From contig VSNK01000328.1 in assembly GCA_009774255.1 (NCBI GenBank), forward strand, positions 1 through 5,698: 5,698 nt of DNA. Direction: 5' to 3'. The DNA comes from Faecalicatena sp. (lineage in GTDB: Bacteria; Bacillota; Clostridia; Lachnospirales; Lachnospiraceae). A program made the position numbers and the translations under genes. Shown one piece after another: positions 1-5,152 of this stretch. The notes under the pieces were generated by a model. That model worked only from the letters and a program-made list of their open reading frames with translations. It searched no databases and was not told the DNA's origin. The stretch's first letter is position 1; every line of letters begins with the position of its first letter.

Positions 1-296
1 TCTGTGTTTCTCTCTCCCGCCGGGTGATCTGCCGCTTCTGATGTTCCCTCCCCTGCCAAGCTATCCGCCTCTTCTAATGTCTTCTCGCCTGCCGGGTGAT
101 CTGTTTCTTCCGGTGTTTCCTCTCCCGCCGGGTGATCTGTTTCTTCCGGTGTTTCCTCTCCCGCCGGGTGATCTGCCTCTTCATTTTCTGCGCTTTCATC
201 TACCTGCGCGTACAGCCGTTCGCCCAGCATCTGGCTTCCGGCTACCACGCCGACCAGCATCGCCATCATTAGAATAATTATTATTTTTTTCCGCAA
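1..296 (-). CDS. Secreted protein with acidic 12-residue repeats (5' part only)
   Basis: The coding frame is open from the start to the left edge, so the C-terminus and any functional domain are missing. From the chosen TTG start the protein begins MRKKIIIILMMAMLVGVVAG, a classic signal peptide, with likely cleavage near the LYA-QVDES stretch. No lipobox cysteine is visible. After about residue 45 the chain becomes a Glu/Pro/Thr-rich tandem repeat of the type DHPAGEETPEET, probably a flexible spacer leading to an unseen domain. Start choice: the only Shine-Dalgarno-like sequence, AAAGGGG at 306-312, abuts the in-frame ATG at 303-305 but sits 9 bases from TTG at 294-296. In-frame ATGs at 315-317 and 303-305 are alternatives that add 7 or 3 residues. 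The gene lies downstream of the GH18 gene on the same strand but seems to have its own promoter. Function is unknown; a cell-wall-associated protein would fit the neighbour but is not shown. Confidence 0.72.
   Translation of the reverse strand, partial: MRKKIIIILMMAMLVGVVAGSQMLGERLYAQVDESAENEEADHPAGEETPEETDHPAGEETPEETDHPAGEKTLEEADSLAGEGTSEAADHPAGERNT
21..200 (-). repeat. 36-bp in-frame tandem repeat
   Basis: Units of exactly 36 bp start at 21, 57, 93, 129 and 165. Units 93-128 and 129-164 are identical. The units at 21 and 57 are diverged and the one at 165 decays after its first third. The tail of a further unit occupies 1-20. Each unit encodes 12 residues (DHPAGEETPEET in the two identical copies), so changes in copy number would keep the reading frame. 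Confidence 0.9.
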
Positions 297-348
297 AAAA
301 AACATCCCCTTTCGCATATATTTTCATATATATGCAAAAAGAGGATGT
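295..348 (-). terminator. Long hairpin plus T-run, overlapping the next gene's RBS
   Basis: Read on the minus strand, bases 348-328 (ACATCCTCTTTTTGCATATAT-type arm) pair with 321-302 (arm ending GAAAGGGGATGT) across a 6-base loop. This gives about 20 pairs, with one bulged U and two G-U wobbles. A run of T follows at once (302-295), so it has the form of an intrinsic terminator for the GH18 transcript. The 3' arm contains the AAAGGGG ribosome binding site and an ATG of the downstream gene, so in that gene's own leader it would act as an attenuator or RBS-masking hairpin. A smaller hairpin, AAAGAG/CTCTTT at 338-354, uses part of the same 5' arm and is mutually exclusive with it. Confidence 0.65.
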
Positions 349-394
349 CTCTTTCACATGTGTGTTGTTGAGACGGCAGATTTCATCGGCCGTG

Positions 395-423
395 AGTATA
401 ACTGATACATCTTGACCTGTCTA
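395..423 (-). promoter_or_regulatory. Sigma-A-type promoter for the repeat protein gene
   Basis: On the minus strand, TAGACA (418-423) is followed by a 17-base spacer and TATACT (395-400), each one mismatch from consensus. It lies between the GH18 stop codon and the repeat-protein start. Predicted initiation is near 388, giving a leader of about 90 bases that contains the RBS-masking hairpin. Confidence 0.5.
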
Positions 424-452
424 TTTCTCCGTAAATGGATTTCACCTTATAT

Positions 453-2819
453 TCAATTGATATATTGAAGGATCAGATCCCATATGCCGGAGCTTTCCAT
501 GCCAAGCGACCATTCTGCCACACCGGCCAGGTTCTGGCTTGTAATCAGCTTCATCTTTTCTTCCAAAGATGCTTCGTCCTCCAGCCAGATCTTATAGAGG
601 CCGCCATCAGATTCCCACTCCGCGTAATTCTGCCTGGTCGTATTGTCCCACTGCGCCTGAATCTGATACTGCTCCAGTGTCTGTCTTGCTTCATCCATTC
701 CCAGAGCCGTACTGGTCACACTTTTTGAGTACATTGCGGCTTCTGTTCCCTGTTCTTCTTCCAGCTGTTCCTGTGTCTTGTCTGTCTCCTGCCAGAGCCT
801 GGTATAAAACGGAATTCCCACCACCAGCTTGCTGTTGGGTACTTCTTTCAGGGCATTCTCAATTCCTTCCTTTACATATCCGTAAGATGACACCGAACCT
901 GCTTCATATGATCCTTCCGTATGCTCATCGTATCCCATGATCATAATATAATCGGCTACGATGCCCTGTTCCTTCAGATTGCGATGTTCATTGTACGGCT
1001 GCGGAACATAATTATCGACGGAAAATACCAGCCCGTTTTGTCTGCATTTTACCGACAGTTCCCGTATAAACTGGATATAGTGTTCGCCGCACTCCGTAGA
1101 AATCAGTTCAAAGTCCAGATTGATCCCGTCAATTCCCGACTGGAGCGCCTCCGCGATCACCTTGTTGATCAGGTTTTCTCTCTTGGAGGTATAGCTTAAT
1201 ACTTCATATGTCTCGTCATAAGAGCTGATACCTCCATGGAAATCTCTAAGCACGCCCCATACATCCAGTTTGGACTGATGTGCGTAGTTCACGTACTCTG
1301 AAGACGCGATCGATGTAAGGTTGCCTTCCGTATCAGCGATGCTGAACCATGTCGGCGCGATCGTGTTCAGTCCTTTGGTATCTGCGATCGTCTGCAGCAT
1401 ATAACTGTTGGCATCCGGATTGTCCACATTGTGCCATGCCATATTGATGGTATGGTTCACGGAAATATTGCTGTATTCCGGCTCTATAAACTTTCCTGAT
1501 GTGGTTTCCGTAGTGGATTTTCTAAGCGCGTTCGTCTTTACATAGCCTACAAATCCGTCTATGGTCGCCACCTTCTGCCAGTCTCCTTCATCTTCCAGCA
1601 CGGTAACCTTATCCGACTTTTTCGTCTTCGTCAAGATCGGGCTTTTTACTCCGCCCTGATAACGTACCTCGGTATTCTTCTTGAGAGCAGCCGTCCGAAT
1701 CTCGCCCCACTTACATGTGATCGCCGCTCTGTCCGGCTTTTCAAATACACTGAAATCCATATTCGTATACTGCTGTATAAATGGGAGCGCAATGTAAGCT
1801 GTTCGGCCTTCTGTCTTCAGGATGACATAATTTTCACTTTTCTTTTCATTGACCTCCGTATATTCTTTACTTCCGACCGTCACGGATATGTTGCCGTTCG
1901 GCAGCGTATAAAGCATGACGCTTTCGTTTGGATCCCAATAAAATCTTTCATTAATATAGTGTCTGACGACGGAATATTCTACATAGGGCTGCCCGTCGAG
2001 CATTTTGCCGGCAGACGCCTGTCCTTCTTCTTCCCTGATTACTTCGTTATTAATGATCACTGCAAGGTCGTTTTCATTTTCCAGCCCATAATATTCTTTC
2101 AAATCTGCTTCCTCTTTTGATGGACCATACTTTCGCCAGATAATGGCGCCTCCTGCTATCATCACCAATAATACTGCAAGGAATACCAGACGGAAGATCA
2201 GATTCCTGCGCCTTCTTCTGGCGCGGCTGCTTCTTCTCATCCCTCGTCCATTCGGATGCCGTCTGCCTGCGGACGAACTTCTCCCTTGTGCGCTTTCGCC
2301 TCCGGATCCCCTGCTGTTCTGAGGAGCATTACTTCCGGGGATCTTGCTGCCCTGTGCGGCACCGGCACCTGTGTCAGACGCTCTCGTATTCCGCATATTC
2401 TCACTTCCGGATACTCTTCCGCTCTGCGAAACGCTGCTTCCCGGCACCCTTCCGCCCTGTGTACCGGCGGTTCCTGATGCCCTTACATTCCGCATATCGT
2501 CAGCTCCGGTTCCTGATGTCCTTACGTTCCGCATATCGTCAGCTCCGGTTCCTGATGTCCTTATGTTTCGCATATCGTCAGCCCCGGTTCCTCCTGTGCT
2601 GTGCCCTGGAGCAGTACCATCGGCTCCTGCTTTGCGCATATCATTCATCTGAGCTCTTCCTGCTCTGCGCAGACTTTCAATCTCTAATTTTTTTATTTTC
2701 CGAATTCTTGCCGGTCCGGCCGAAGCACTGTTATTGTCCGCGCTCCTGATCGGCTTATCTTGTTTCTGACCGGACCATTGACTCGTGGTATCTAATCCTG
2801 TCCCTTCTCTTTCGTCCAT
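453..2819 (-). CDS. Membrane-anchored SH3b-GH18 glycoside hydrolase
   Basis: A 788-residue protein whose outer part resembles GH18 chitinase-like enzymes that cut peptidoglycan or spore cortex (YaaH/SleL type). Order: disordered Gly/Ser/Arg-rich cytoplasmic tail (1-205) with tandem repeats at 77-115 and an Arg cluster just before the membrane; one transmembrane segment (206-228); a stalk-like beta domain resembling the Cu-amine-oxidase N-terminal type (about 245-372); a bacterial SH3 domain (373-435); and a GH18 barrel (452-786). The barrel has the motif DGINLDFE (564-571) with the catalytic Glu571, then MGYDEH (628-633) and the floor tryptophan in GVAEWSLG (Trp770). Asn replaces the second Asp of the classical DxxDxDxE, as I recall for spore-type GH18 members. 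Start: ATG at 2819 follows a strong AGGAGG (2826-2831) at about 6 bases; an in-frame ATG at 2870 lacks a spaced RBS and would add 17 residues. The substrate is inferred as cell-wall glycan. The family is sure, the exact role is not. Confidence 0.93.
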   Translation of the reverse strand: MDEREGTGLDTTSQWSGQKQDKPIRSADNNSASAGPARIRKIKKLEIESLRRAGRAQMNDMRKAGADGTAPGHSTGGTGADDMRNIRTSGTGADDMRNVRTSGTGADDMRNVRASGTAGTQGGRVPGSSVSQSGRVSGSENMRNTRASDTGAGAAQGSKIPGSNAPQNSRGSGGESAQGRSSSAGRRHPNGRGMRRSSRARRRRRNLIFRLVFLAVLLVMIAGGAIIWRKYGPSKEEADLKEYYGLENENDLAVIINNEVIREEEGQASAGKMLDGQPYVEYSVVRHYINERFYWDPNESVMLYTLPNGNISVTVGSKEYTEVNEKKSENYVILKTEGRTAYIALPFIQQYTNMDFSVFEKPDRAAITCKWGEIRTAALKKNTEVRYQGGVKSPILTKTKKSDKVTVLEDEGDWQKVATIDGFVGYVKTNALRKSTTETTSGKFIEPEYSNISVNHTINMAWHNVDNPDANSYMLQTIADTKGLNTIAPTWFSIADTEGNLTSIASSEYVNYAHQSKLDVWGVLRDFHGGISSYDETYEVLSYTSKRENLINKVIAEALQSGIDGINLDFELISTECGEHYIQFIRELSVKCRQNGLVFSVDNYVPQPYNEHRNLKEQGIVADYIMIMGYDEHTEGSYEAGSVSSYGYVKEGIENALKEVPNSKLVVGIPFYTRLWQETDKTQEQLEEEQGTEAAMYSKSVTSTALGMDEARQTLEQYQIQAQWDNTTRQNYAEWESDGGLYKIWLEDEASLEEKMKLITSQNLAGVAEWSLGMESSGIWDLILQYIN
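2475..2591 (-). repeat. 39-bp tandem repeat in the GH18 protein tail
   Basis: Three consecutive 39-bp units encode GTGADDMRN(I/V)R(T/A)S three times (residues 77-115 from the chosen start). Degenerate Gly/Ser/Arg-rich descendants follow, such as ENMRNTRAS further on. The repeats lie in the predicted cytoplasmic tail, ahead of the transmembrane segment. Confidence 0.9.
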
Positions 2820-2923
2820 TCCTTCCCTCCTGTCCGGACTCTGCCATGCGGAAAACCTGCTTCGGGTCATCCCCTGGCCAGGTTCGCCCTCTTGCTGTTC
2901 TTACGGCAGATTATTACGAGATC

Positions 2924-2953
2924 ATTATACCACATTTTTTTTATACGTCATCA
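2924..2953 (-). promoter_or_regulatory. Extended -10 promoter for the GH18 gene
   Basis: On the minus strand, TGGTATAAT (2932-2924) is a perfect TATAAT with an extended TGn element. The -35 region is weak: TGATGA (2948-2953) at 18 bases, or TGACGT (2945-2950) at 15 bases. Predicted initiation near 2917 leaves a leader of about 100 bases before the ATG at 2819. It also means the small gene at 3053-3295 need not be co-transcribed. Confidence 0.6.
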
Positions 2954-3052
2954 GTAATTTGGGAAATTGGGAAAATTTTAATCTTTTTCGGTCTTTTTTT
3001 CATATACGAGGCATAAATTATCGTCCGGATAAGGGGTTCATGACTGGTTTTC

Positions 3053-3295
3053 TCACCTTTTCTTATTTTTTTTATTGATATTGGTAAAAGAAAGTGTCTC
3101 TATATCACCGTCATCATTCACCTCATAATCCCGCATATAGCTGCCTGCTTCCTGAATCATATGCGCTCTTACTACCTGCAGCGGGCTTGCATATTTCCCG
3201 TCGATCAGAATGCATACCCCCTTTTTTTCAAAGCCGTCCAATTCTGTGTACATATTTTCATATGATATTCTTTTCATTTGTTCCGCTCCTGTCAT
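3053..3295 (-). CDS. Small hypothetical protein (80 residues)
   Basis: I do not recognise this family. The protein is soluble, of mixed charge, with no signal peptide or membrane segment and a single cysteine in GVCILIDGKYASP. Its middle (VCILIDGKYASPLQVVRAHMIQEAGSYMRDYEVNDDGDIETLSF) reads like a compact alternating strand/helix fold, and it ends in a Lys/Asn-rich tail (INKKNKKR). Two in-frame ATGs, at 3295 and 3277, each have a GGAG about 8 bases upstream, so either an 80- or a 74-residue product (starting MKRISYENM) is possible. The longer form is listed. The gene lies about 180 bases upstream of the GH18 promoter region on the same strand, and I see no clear terminator between them. It is judged real from its good RBS and plausible protein composition. 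Confidence 0.62.
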   Translation of the reverse strand: MTGAEQMKRISYENMYTELDGFEKKGVCILIDGKYASPLQVVRAHMIQEAGSYMRDYEVNDDGDIETLSFTNINKKNKKR

Positions 3296-3310
3296 TTATT
3301 CTGCTCCTCT
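3275..3310 (-). repeat. 18-bp duplication of RBS plus start codon
   Basis: Two adjacent 18-bp units (3293-3310 and 3275-3292) match at 15 of 18 positions. Each contains a GGAG ribosome-binding core and ends in AAATG, the ATG being the last three bases. Because 18 is a multiple of three, both starts share one frame and add six residues (MTGAEQ) to the longer form. Confidence 0.8.
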
Positions 3311-3410
3311 CATTGCGGTTCTGATAAATAGGCTGCGGTCTGCATGTGTGTCGGAAGAAGGTGCCTGTGACATACCGCCGCTTATGCAGACGGAAGATAG
3401 TACGAACCAT

Positions 3411-3428
3411 AACAGGATTTTTCCTGTT
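3411..3428. other. Perfect small hairpin, 7-bp stem
   Basis: AACAGGA and TCCTGTT flank a TTTT loop (plus-strand reading). No T-run follows on either strand, so it does not look like an intrinsic terminator. It would lie in the leader of the small gene at 3053-3295 if that gene is transcribed from further right. Role unknown. Confidence 0.5.
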
Positions 3429-3485
3429 CCTCTTTCTGAATCTGTCCCTGAATCTGGAACCGTGAAACTTTGATCATCAGAATAG

Positions 3486-3491
3486 ATTATA
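3486..3491 (-). promoter_or_regulatory. Possible -10 box for the small gene
   Basis: A perfect TATAAT is present on the minus strand, but no convincing -35 box lies 16-18 bases upstream. It would give a leader of about 185 bases carrying the 3411-3428 hairpin. It is weak evidence; the A/T-rich context could produce such a hexamer by chance. Confidence 0.25.
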
Positions 3492-3658
3492 AGATCTTAG
3501 ATCTGAATATGCTTACTCGGGCGTGTGCAGGGCGTCCTTTCAATCACCAGGTATCAAAGCTGTCCTCCTTTCATGAGCAAGATTTATTTATCACGGAATA
3601 CTATCCTCTGTGCCTGCCATTATATGAAACTCTCCGTATAATTTCAATGTGTTTCTTG

Positions 3659-3687
3659 TTGATAAGATATGTGGATTTGTTTATAAC
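3659..3687 (+). promoter_or_regulatory. Promoter-like site reading into structured element copy 1
   Basis: TTGATA (3659-3664), a 17-base spacer and TATAAC (3682-3687), one mismatch from consensus in each box. Initiation would fall near 3694, just before the first hairpin of the cluster at 3697-3814. This could drive a short non-coding RNA on the plus strand. Confidence 0.4.
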
Positions 3688-3696
3688 TGAAATTGT

Positions 3697-3814
3697 TTCT
3701 CCACATCGGCGGAGAACTGTAACGAATCCGGCCTGTTTAAAGTTGCCTTACGGCAATAGGCCGGATTCCAGCCCAAGTATGTACTGGCCTGTGACCGTGC
3801 AGCGCGGTGCACGG
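3697..3814. ncRNA. Three-hairpin cluster, candidate structured RNA (copy 1)
   Basis: There are three successive inverted repeats. TTCTCC/GGAGAA (3697-3716) has an 8-base loop. GAATCCGGCCT/AGGCCGGATTC (3724-3768) is an 11-bp stem with an inner TTGCC/GGCAA stem capped by TTAC and a 5'-side bulge GTTTAAAG. CCGTGCA/TGCACGG (3795-3814) has a 6-base loop. There is no credible coding frame: open frames across it have biased, low-complexity composition and no RBS. It lies upstream of the mecA-like promoter, so it is not in that gene's leader. Strand is undecided because promoter-like sites flank it on both sides. Confidence 0.4.
3717..3784 (+). repeat. Dispersed structured element, copy 1 (68 bp)
   Basis: This block shares its layout with 5210-5277 read on the opposite strand. 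The shared order is CTGTAAC, a GGCC-containing stem, a TTTAAA bulge, TTGCC, a TTA/TTT loop, GGCAAT, the returning stem, then CCAGC and TATGTRC. Both copies span 68 bp, although the outer stem sequences differ, and within each copy both stem arms remain complementary. That pattern suggests compensatory change around a conserved core. Confidence 0.65.
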
Positions 3815-3854
3815 CCCAGGAGCGAACAATAACCTGTTGATTTCCAAATTTTTT

Positions 3855-3882
3855 ATTATATTTTTTCTTTACATCTTGACAG
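3855..3882 (-). promoter_or_regulatory. Possible minus-strand promoter overlapping the mecA-like promoter
   Basis: On the minus strand, CTGTCA (3877-3882), a 16-base spacer and a perfect TATAAT (3855-3860). It overlaps the plus-strand promoter at 3868-3896, so the two would compete. It could transcribe structured element copy 1 leftward. Confidence 0.35.
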
Positions 3883-3896
3883 TTATTGTTTATACT
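3868..3896 (+). promoter_or_regulatory. Promoter of the mecA-like gene
   Basis: TTTACA (3868-3873), a 17-base spacer and TATACT (3891-3896), each one mismatch from consensus. Initiation near 3903 gives a leader of about 80 bases to the TTG at 3983. The tempting TTGACA at 3876-3881 has no -10 box at workable distance. Confidence 0.55.
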
Positions 3897-3982
3897 AGGG
3901 TTGAGAAAGATATATAGGTTGCCCTTTGGGTATATATAGGCGGAGGGATTATAATATATCAATTCAGAAGGATGTGATCATA

Positions 3983-4702
3983 TTGAAAATCGAAAAACTG
4001 AATGAAAATCAAATTCGTTGCACTTTGACACATGCTGATCTGGCGGCCCGCCATTTAAAATTGAGTGAATTGGCTTATGGTACGGAGAAAGCAAAGTCTT
4101 TATTTCGTGATATGATGCAGCAGGCATCATTTGACTTTGGTTTCGAAGCTGATGATATTCCTTTGATGATTGAGGCTATCCCGGCTTCTGCGGATTCTAT
4201 CGTGCTGATTATCACCAAGGTAGAAGACCCTGAAGAACTGGATACAAGATTTTCAAAGTTTACTCCTTTTGGCGAATTGGATTCTCCTCATGAATCTTCG
4301 TTCAGCAAGCTGGAAGGGGCTGAGGAATTTCTGGACCTGCTGAACAAGGTCAAGGAGGCTGCGGCAGGTGTGGTTCAGGCTTCGGAAGAGAAAAAGGAGC
4401 CGGAACCGGCACCTGCAAAGCTGTTCTCATTTGAGAACATCGACCGTGTCATAGAGGCGGCTCAGCTGATCTCCCGGATGTACAATGGACGGAATACATT
4501 ATATCGTGATGCCGGCAATGAAATTTATATTCTGGCACTCACACAGTCAGAACATACGAGTAACGAATTTAATAAGATCTGCAATATGCTTTCGGAATAT
4601 GGCACTTTGGAAAGGGTTTCCGGTTCGGTTCTGGCCTTTCTGGAAGAACATTGCGAGACAGTTATTTCGACAGATGCCGTACAGCGGCTGACAGAGATTT
4701 AA
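3983..4702 (+). CDS. mecA: MecA-like adaptor protein for ClpC
   Basis: The 239-residue protein has the two-domain layout of MecA/YpbH adaptors, which bring substrates to the ClpC-ClpP protease in the cytoplasm. The N-terminal domain (1-82) opens MKIEKLNENQIRCTLTHADL and includes the family's helix around AKSLFRDMMQQA. A charged linker (83-146) contains EEKKEPEPAPAK. The C-terminal ClpC-binding domain (147-239) begins LFSFENIDRVIEAAQLI, contains LYRDAGNEIYILAL, and ends with a pattern EYG...LEEH..TVI..DAVQRL typical of MecA C-termini. B. subtilis MecA is about 218 residues. Start: TTG at 3983 follows AGAAGGA by 10 bases and gives the expected family N-terminus; a GTG at 3974 is too close to the RBS, and a far upstream TTG has no RBS. 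Substrates in this organism are unknown; a role in competence should not be assumed. Confidence 0.88.
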   Translation: MKIEKLNENQIRCTLTHADLAARHLKLSELAYGTEKAKSLFRDMMQQASFDFGFEADDIPLMIEAIPASADSIVLIITKVEDPEELDTRFSKFTPFGELDSPHESSFSKLEGAEEFLDLLNKVKEAAAGVVQASEEKKEPEPAPAKLFSFENIDRVIEAAQLISRMYNGRNTLYRDAGNEIYILALTQSEHTSNEFNKICNMLSEYGTLERVSGSVLAFLEEHCETVISTDAVQRLTEI

Positions 4703-4742
4703 AAAAATCCGCCCGGGAATGATTGTTCCGGGCGGATTTTTT
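4702..4742. terminator. Bidirectional intrinsic terminator
   Basis: ATCCGCCCGG (4707-4716) pairs with CCGGGCGGAT (4728-4737) over a loop of about 11 bases. It is flanked by A6-7 on the left and T6 on the right, so it terminates in both directions. The A-run starts inside the TAA stop codon of the mecA-like gene. The DUF1858 gene faces it from the right, and its transcript would end here too. Confidence 0.92.
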
Positions 4743-4787
4743 GTTCTATTATTTTTTCTATCTAAGGAAAATGGCTGCTGCCGCGGC

Positions 4788-4821
4788 CGCACCTCGGTGC
4801 GATGTGCGTCAGGGCGCGCAC
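4788..4821. other. Paired GTGCG/CGCAC hairpins in the convergent gap
   Basis: CGCAC-CTCG-GTGCG (4788-4801) and GTGCG-(8 bases)-CGCAC (4804-4821) are adjacent 5-bp stems whose arms could also swap partners. On the plus strand the second is followed by TTTTTATTTT, so it could be a back-up terminator for the mecA-like transcript. On the minus strand it directly follows the DUF1858 stop codon. Confidence 0.4.
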
Positions 4822-4824
4822 TTT

Positions 4825-5034
4825 TTATTTTCCTGCTGCTGCCATGGAAGCGTTGATTTTTTCAACCAGCACATCCGAGTCGATTCCATGAACCATCGCT
4901 GCTTCCGCAAGGGACTCTCCCTGCGCAGAAGGGCATCCAAGGCAATGCATGCCGATTTCCATTAAAATGGGCGCTGCCTCCGGATATACGTTCAACAATT
5001 CTCCAATCGTTGTATCTTTAGAAACCTGTGCCAT
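4825..5034 (-). CDS. DUF1858 redox-disulfide protein, hybrid-cluster-associated type
   Basis: The full-length 69-residue protein matches the DUF1858 / hybrid-cluster-protein-associated redox disulfide family by its signature: TIGELLNVYPEAAPILMEIGMHCLGCPSAQGESLAEAAMVHGID. The CxxC pair is Cys31 and Cys34. These small cytoplasmic proteins are often encoded near hybrid cluster proteins or nitrogen/sulfur redox enzymes, and are thought to handle a disulfide or a metal; the biochemical role is not settled. Here no such partner is in view, and the gene stands alone, convergent with the mecA-like gene. The ATG at 5034 has an AAGGAGG 9 bases upstream. The ends are firm. Confidence 0.93.
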   Translation of the reverse strand: MAQVSKDTTIGELLNVYPEAAPILMEIGMHCLGCPSAQGESLAEAAMVHGIDSDVLVEKINASMAAAGK

Positions 5035-5092
5035 TTCTCTTATCCTCCTTTTTCATGTTCTGTATCTGTTTTAAACAACTACAGTGTTACTT

Positions 5093-5121
5093 ATTATAAT
5101 CCCAAATTTTAAATTTATCAA
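5093..5121 (-). promoter_or_regulatory. Near-consensus promoter of the DUF1858 gene
   Basis: On the minus strand, TTGATA (5116-5121), a 17-base spacer and TATAAT (5093-5098). Initiation near 5086 gives a leader of about 50 bases ending in AAGGAGG. The promoter lies between structured element copy 2 and the gene, so the element is not part of this mRNA. Confidence 0.75.
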
Positions 5122-5152
5122 GCCTAATGGCTTCTATATTCTAACTTTAGTA

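Noticed and set aside
21..200. Regular 36-bp spacing suggesting a CRISPR array
   Set aside because: Units abut without unique spacers and encode an in-frame peptide repeat.
356..386. Ten-codon frame ATG AAA TCT ... ATG TGA in the leader of the repeat-protein gene
   Set aside because: It could be a leader peptide, but it has no ribosome binding site and its start falls almost at the predicted transcription start.
2256..2749. Plus-strand open frames with repeats (MLPCAAPAPVSD and similar) opposite the GH18 tail
   Set aside because: They mirror the 39-bp repeats and GC-rich codons of the real minus-strand gene and lack an RBS.
3290..3440. Short basic minus-strand frame (MVRTIFRLHKRRY...) upstream of and overlapping the 80-residue gene
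   Set aside because: No RBS before its ATG, and it overlaps the better-supported gene in another frame.
3540..3574. Perfect AAAGGAGG on the minus strand at 3564-3571
   Set aside because: The only start at proper distance is a TTG giving a five-codon frame that ends at once; no gene can be supported, so it is an orphan site or chance.
3470..3832. 120-residue open frame on the plus strand across the hairpin cluster
   Set aside because: No ribosome binding site, unlike-protein composition, and it runs straight through strong inverted repeats; the opposite frame at 3681-3962 fails for the same reasons.
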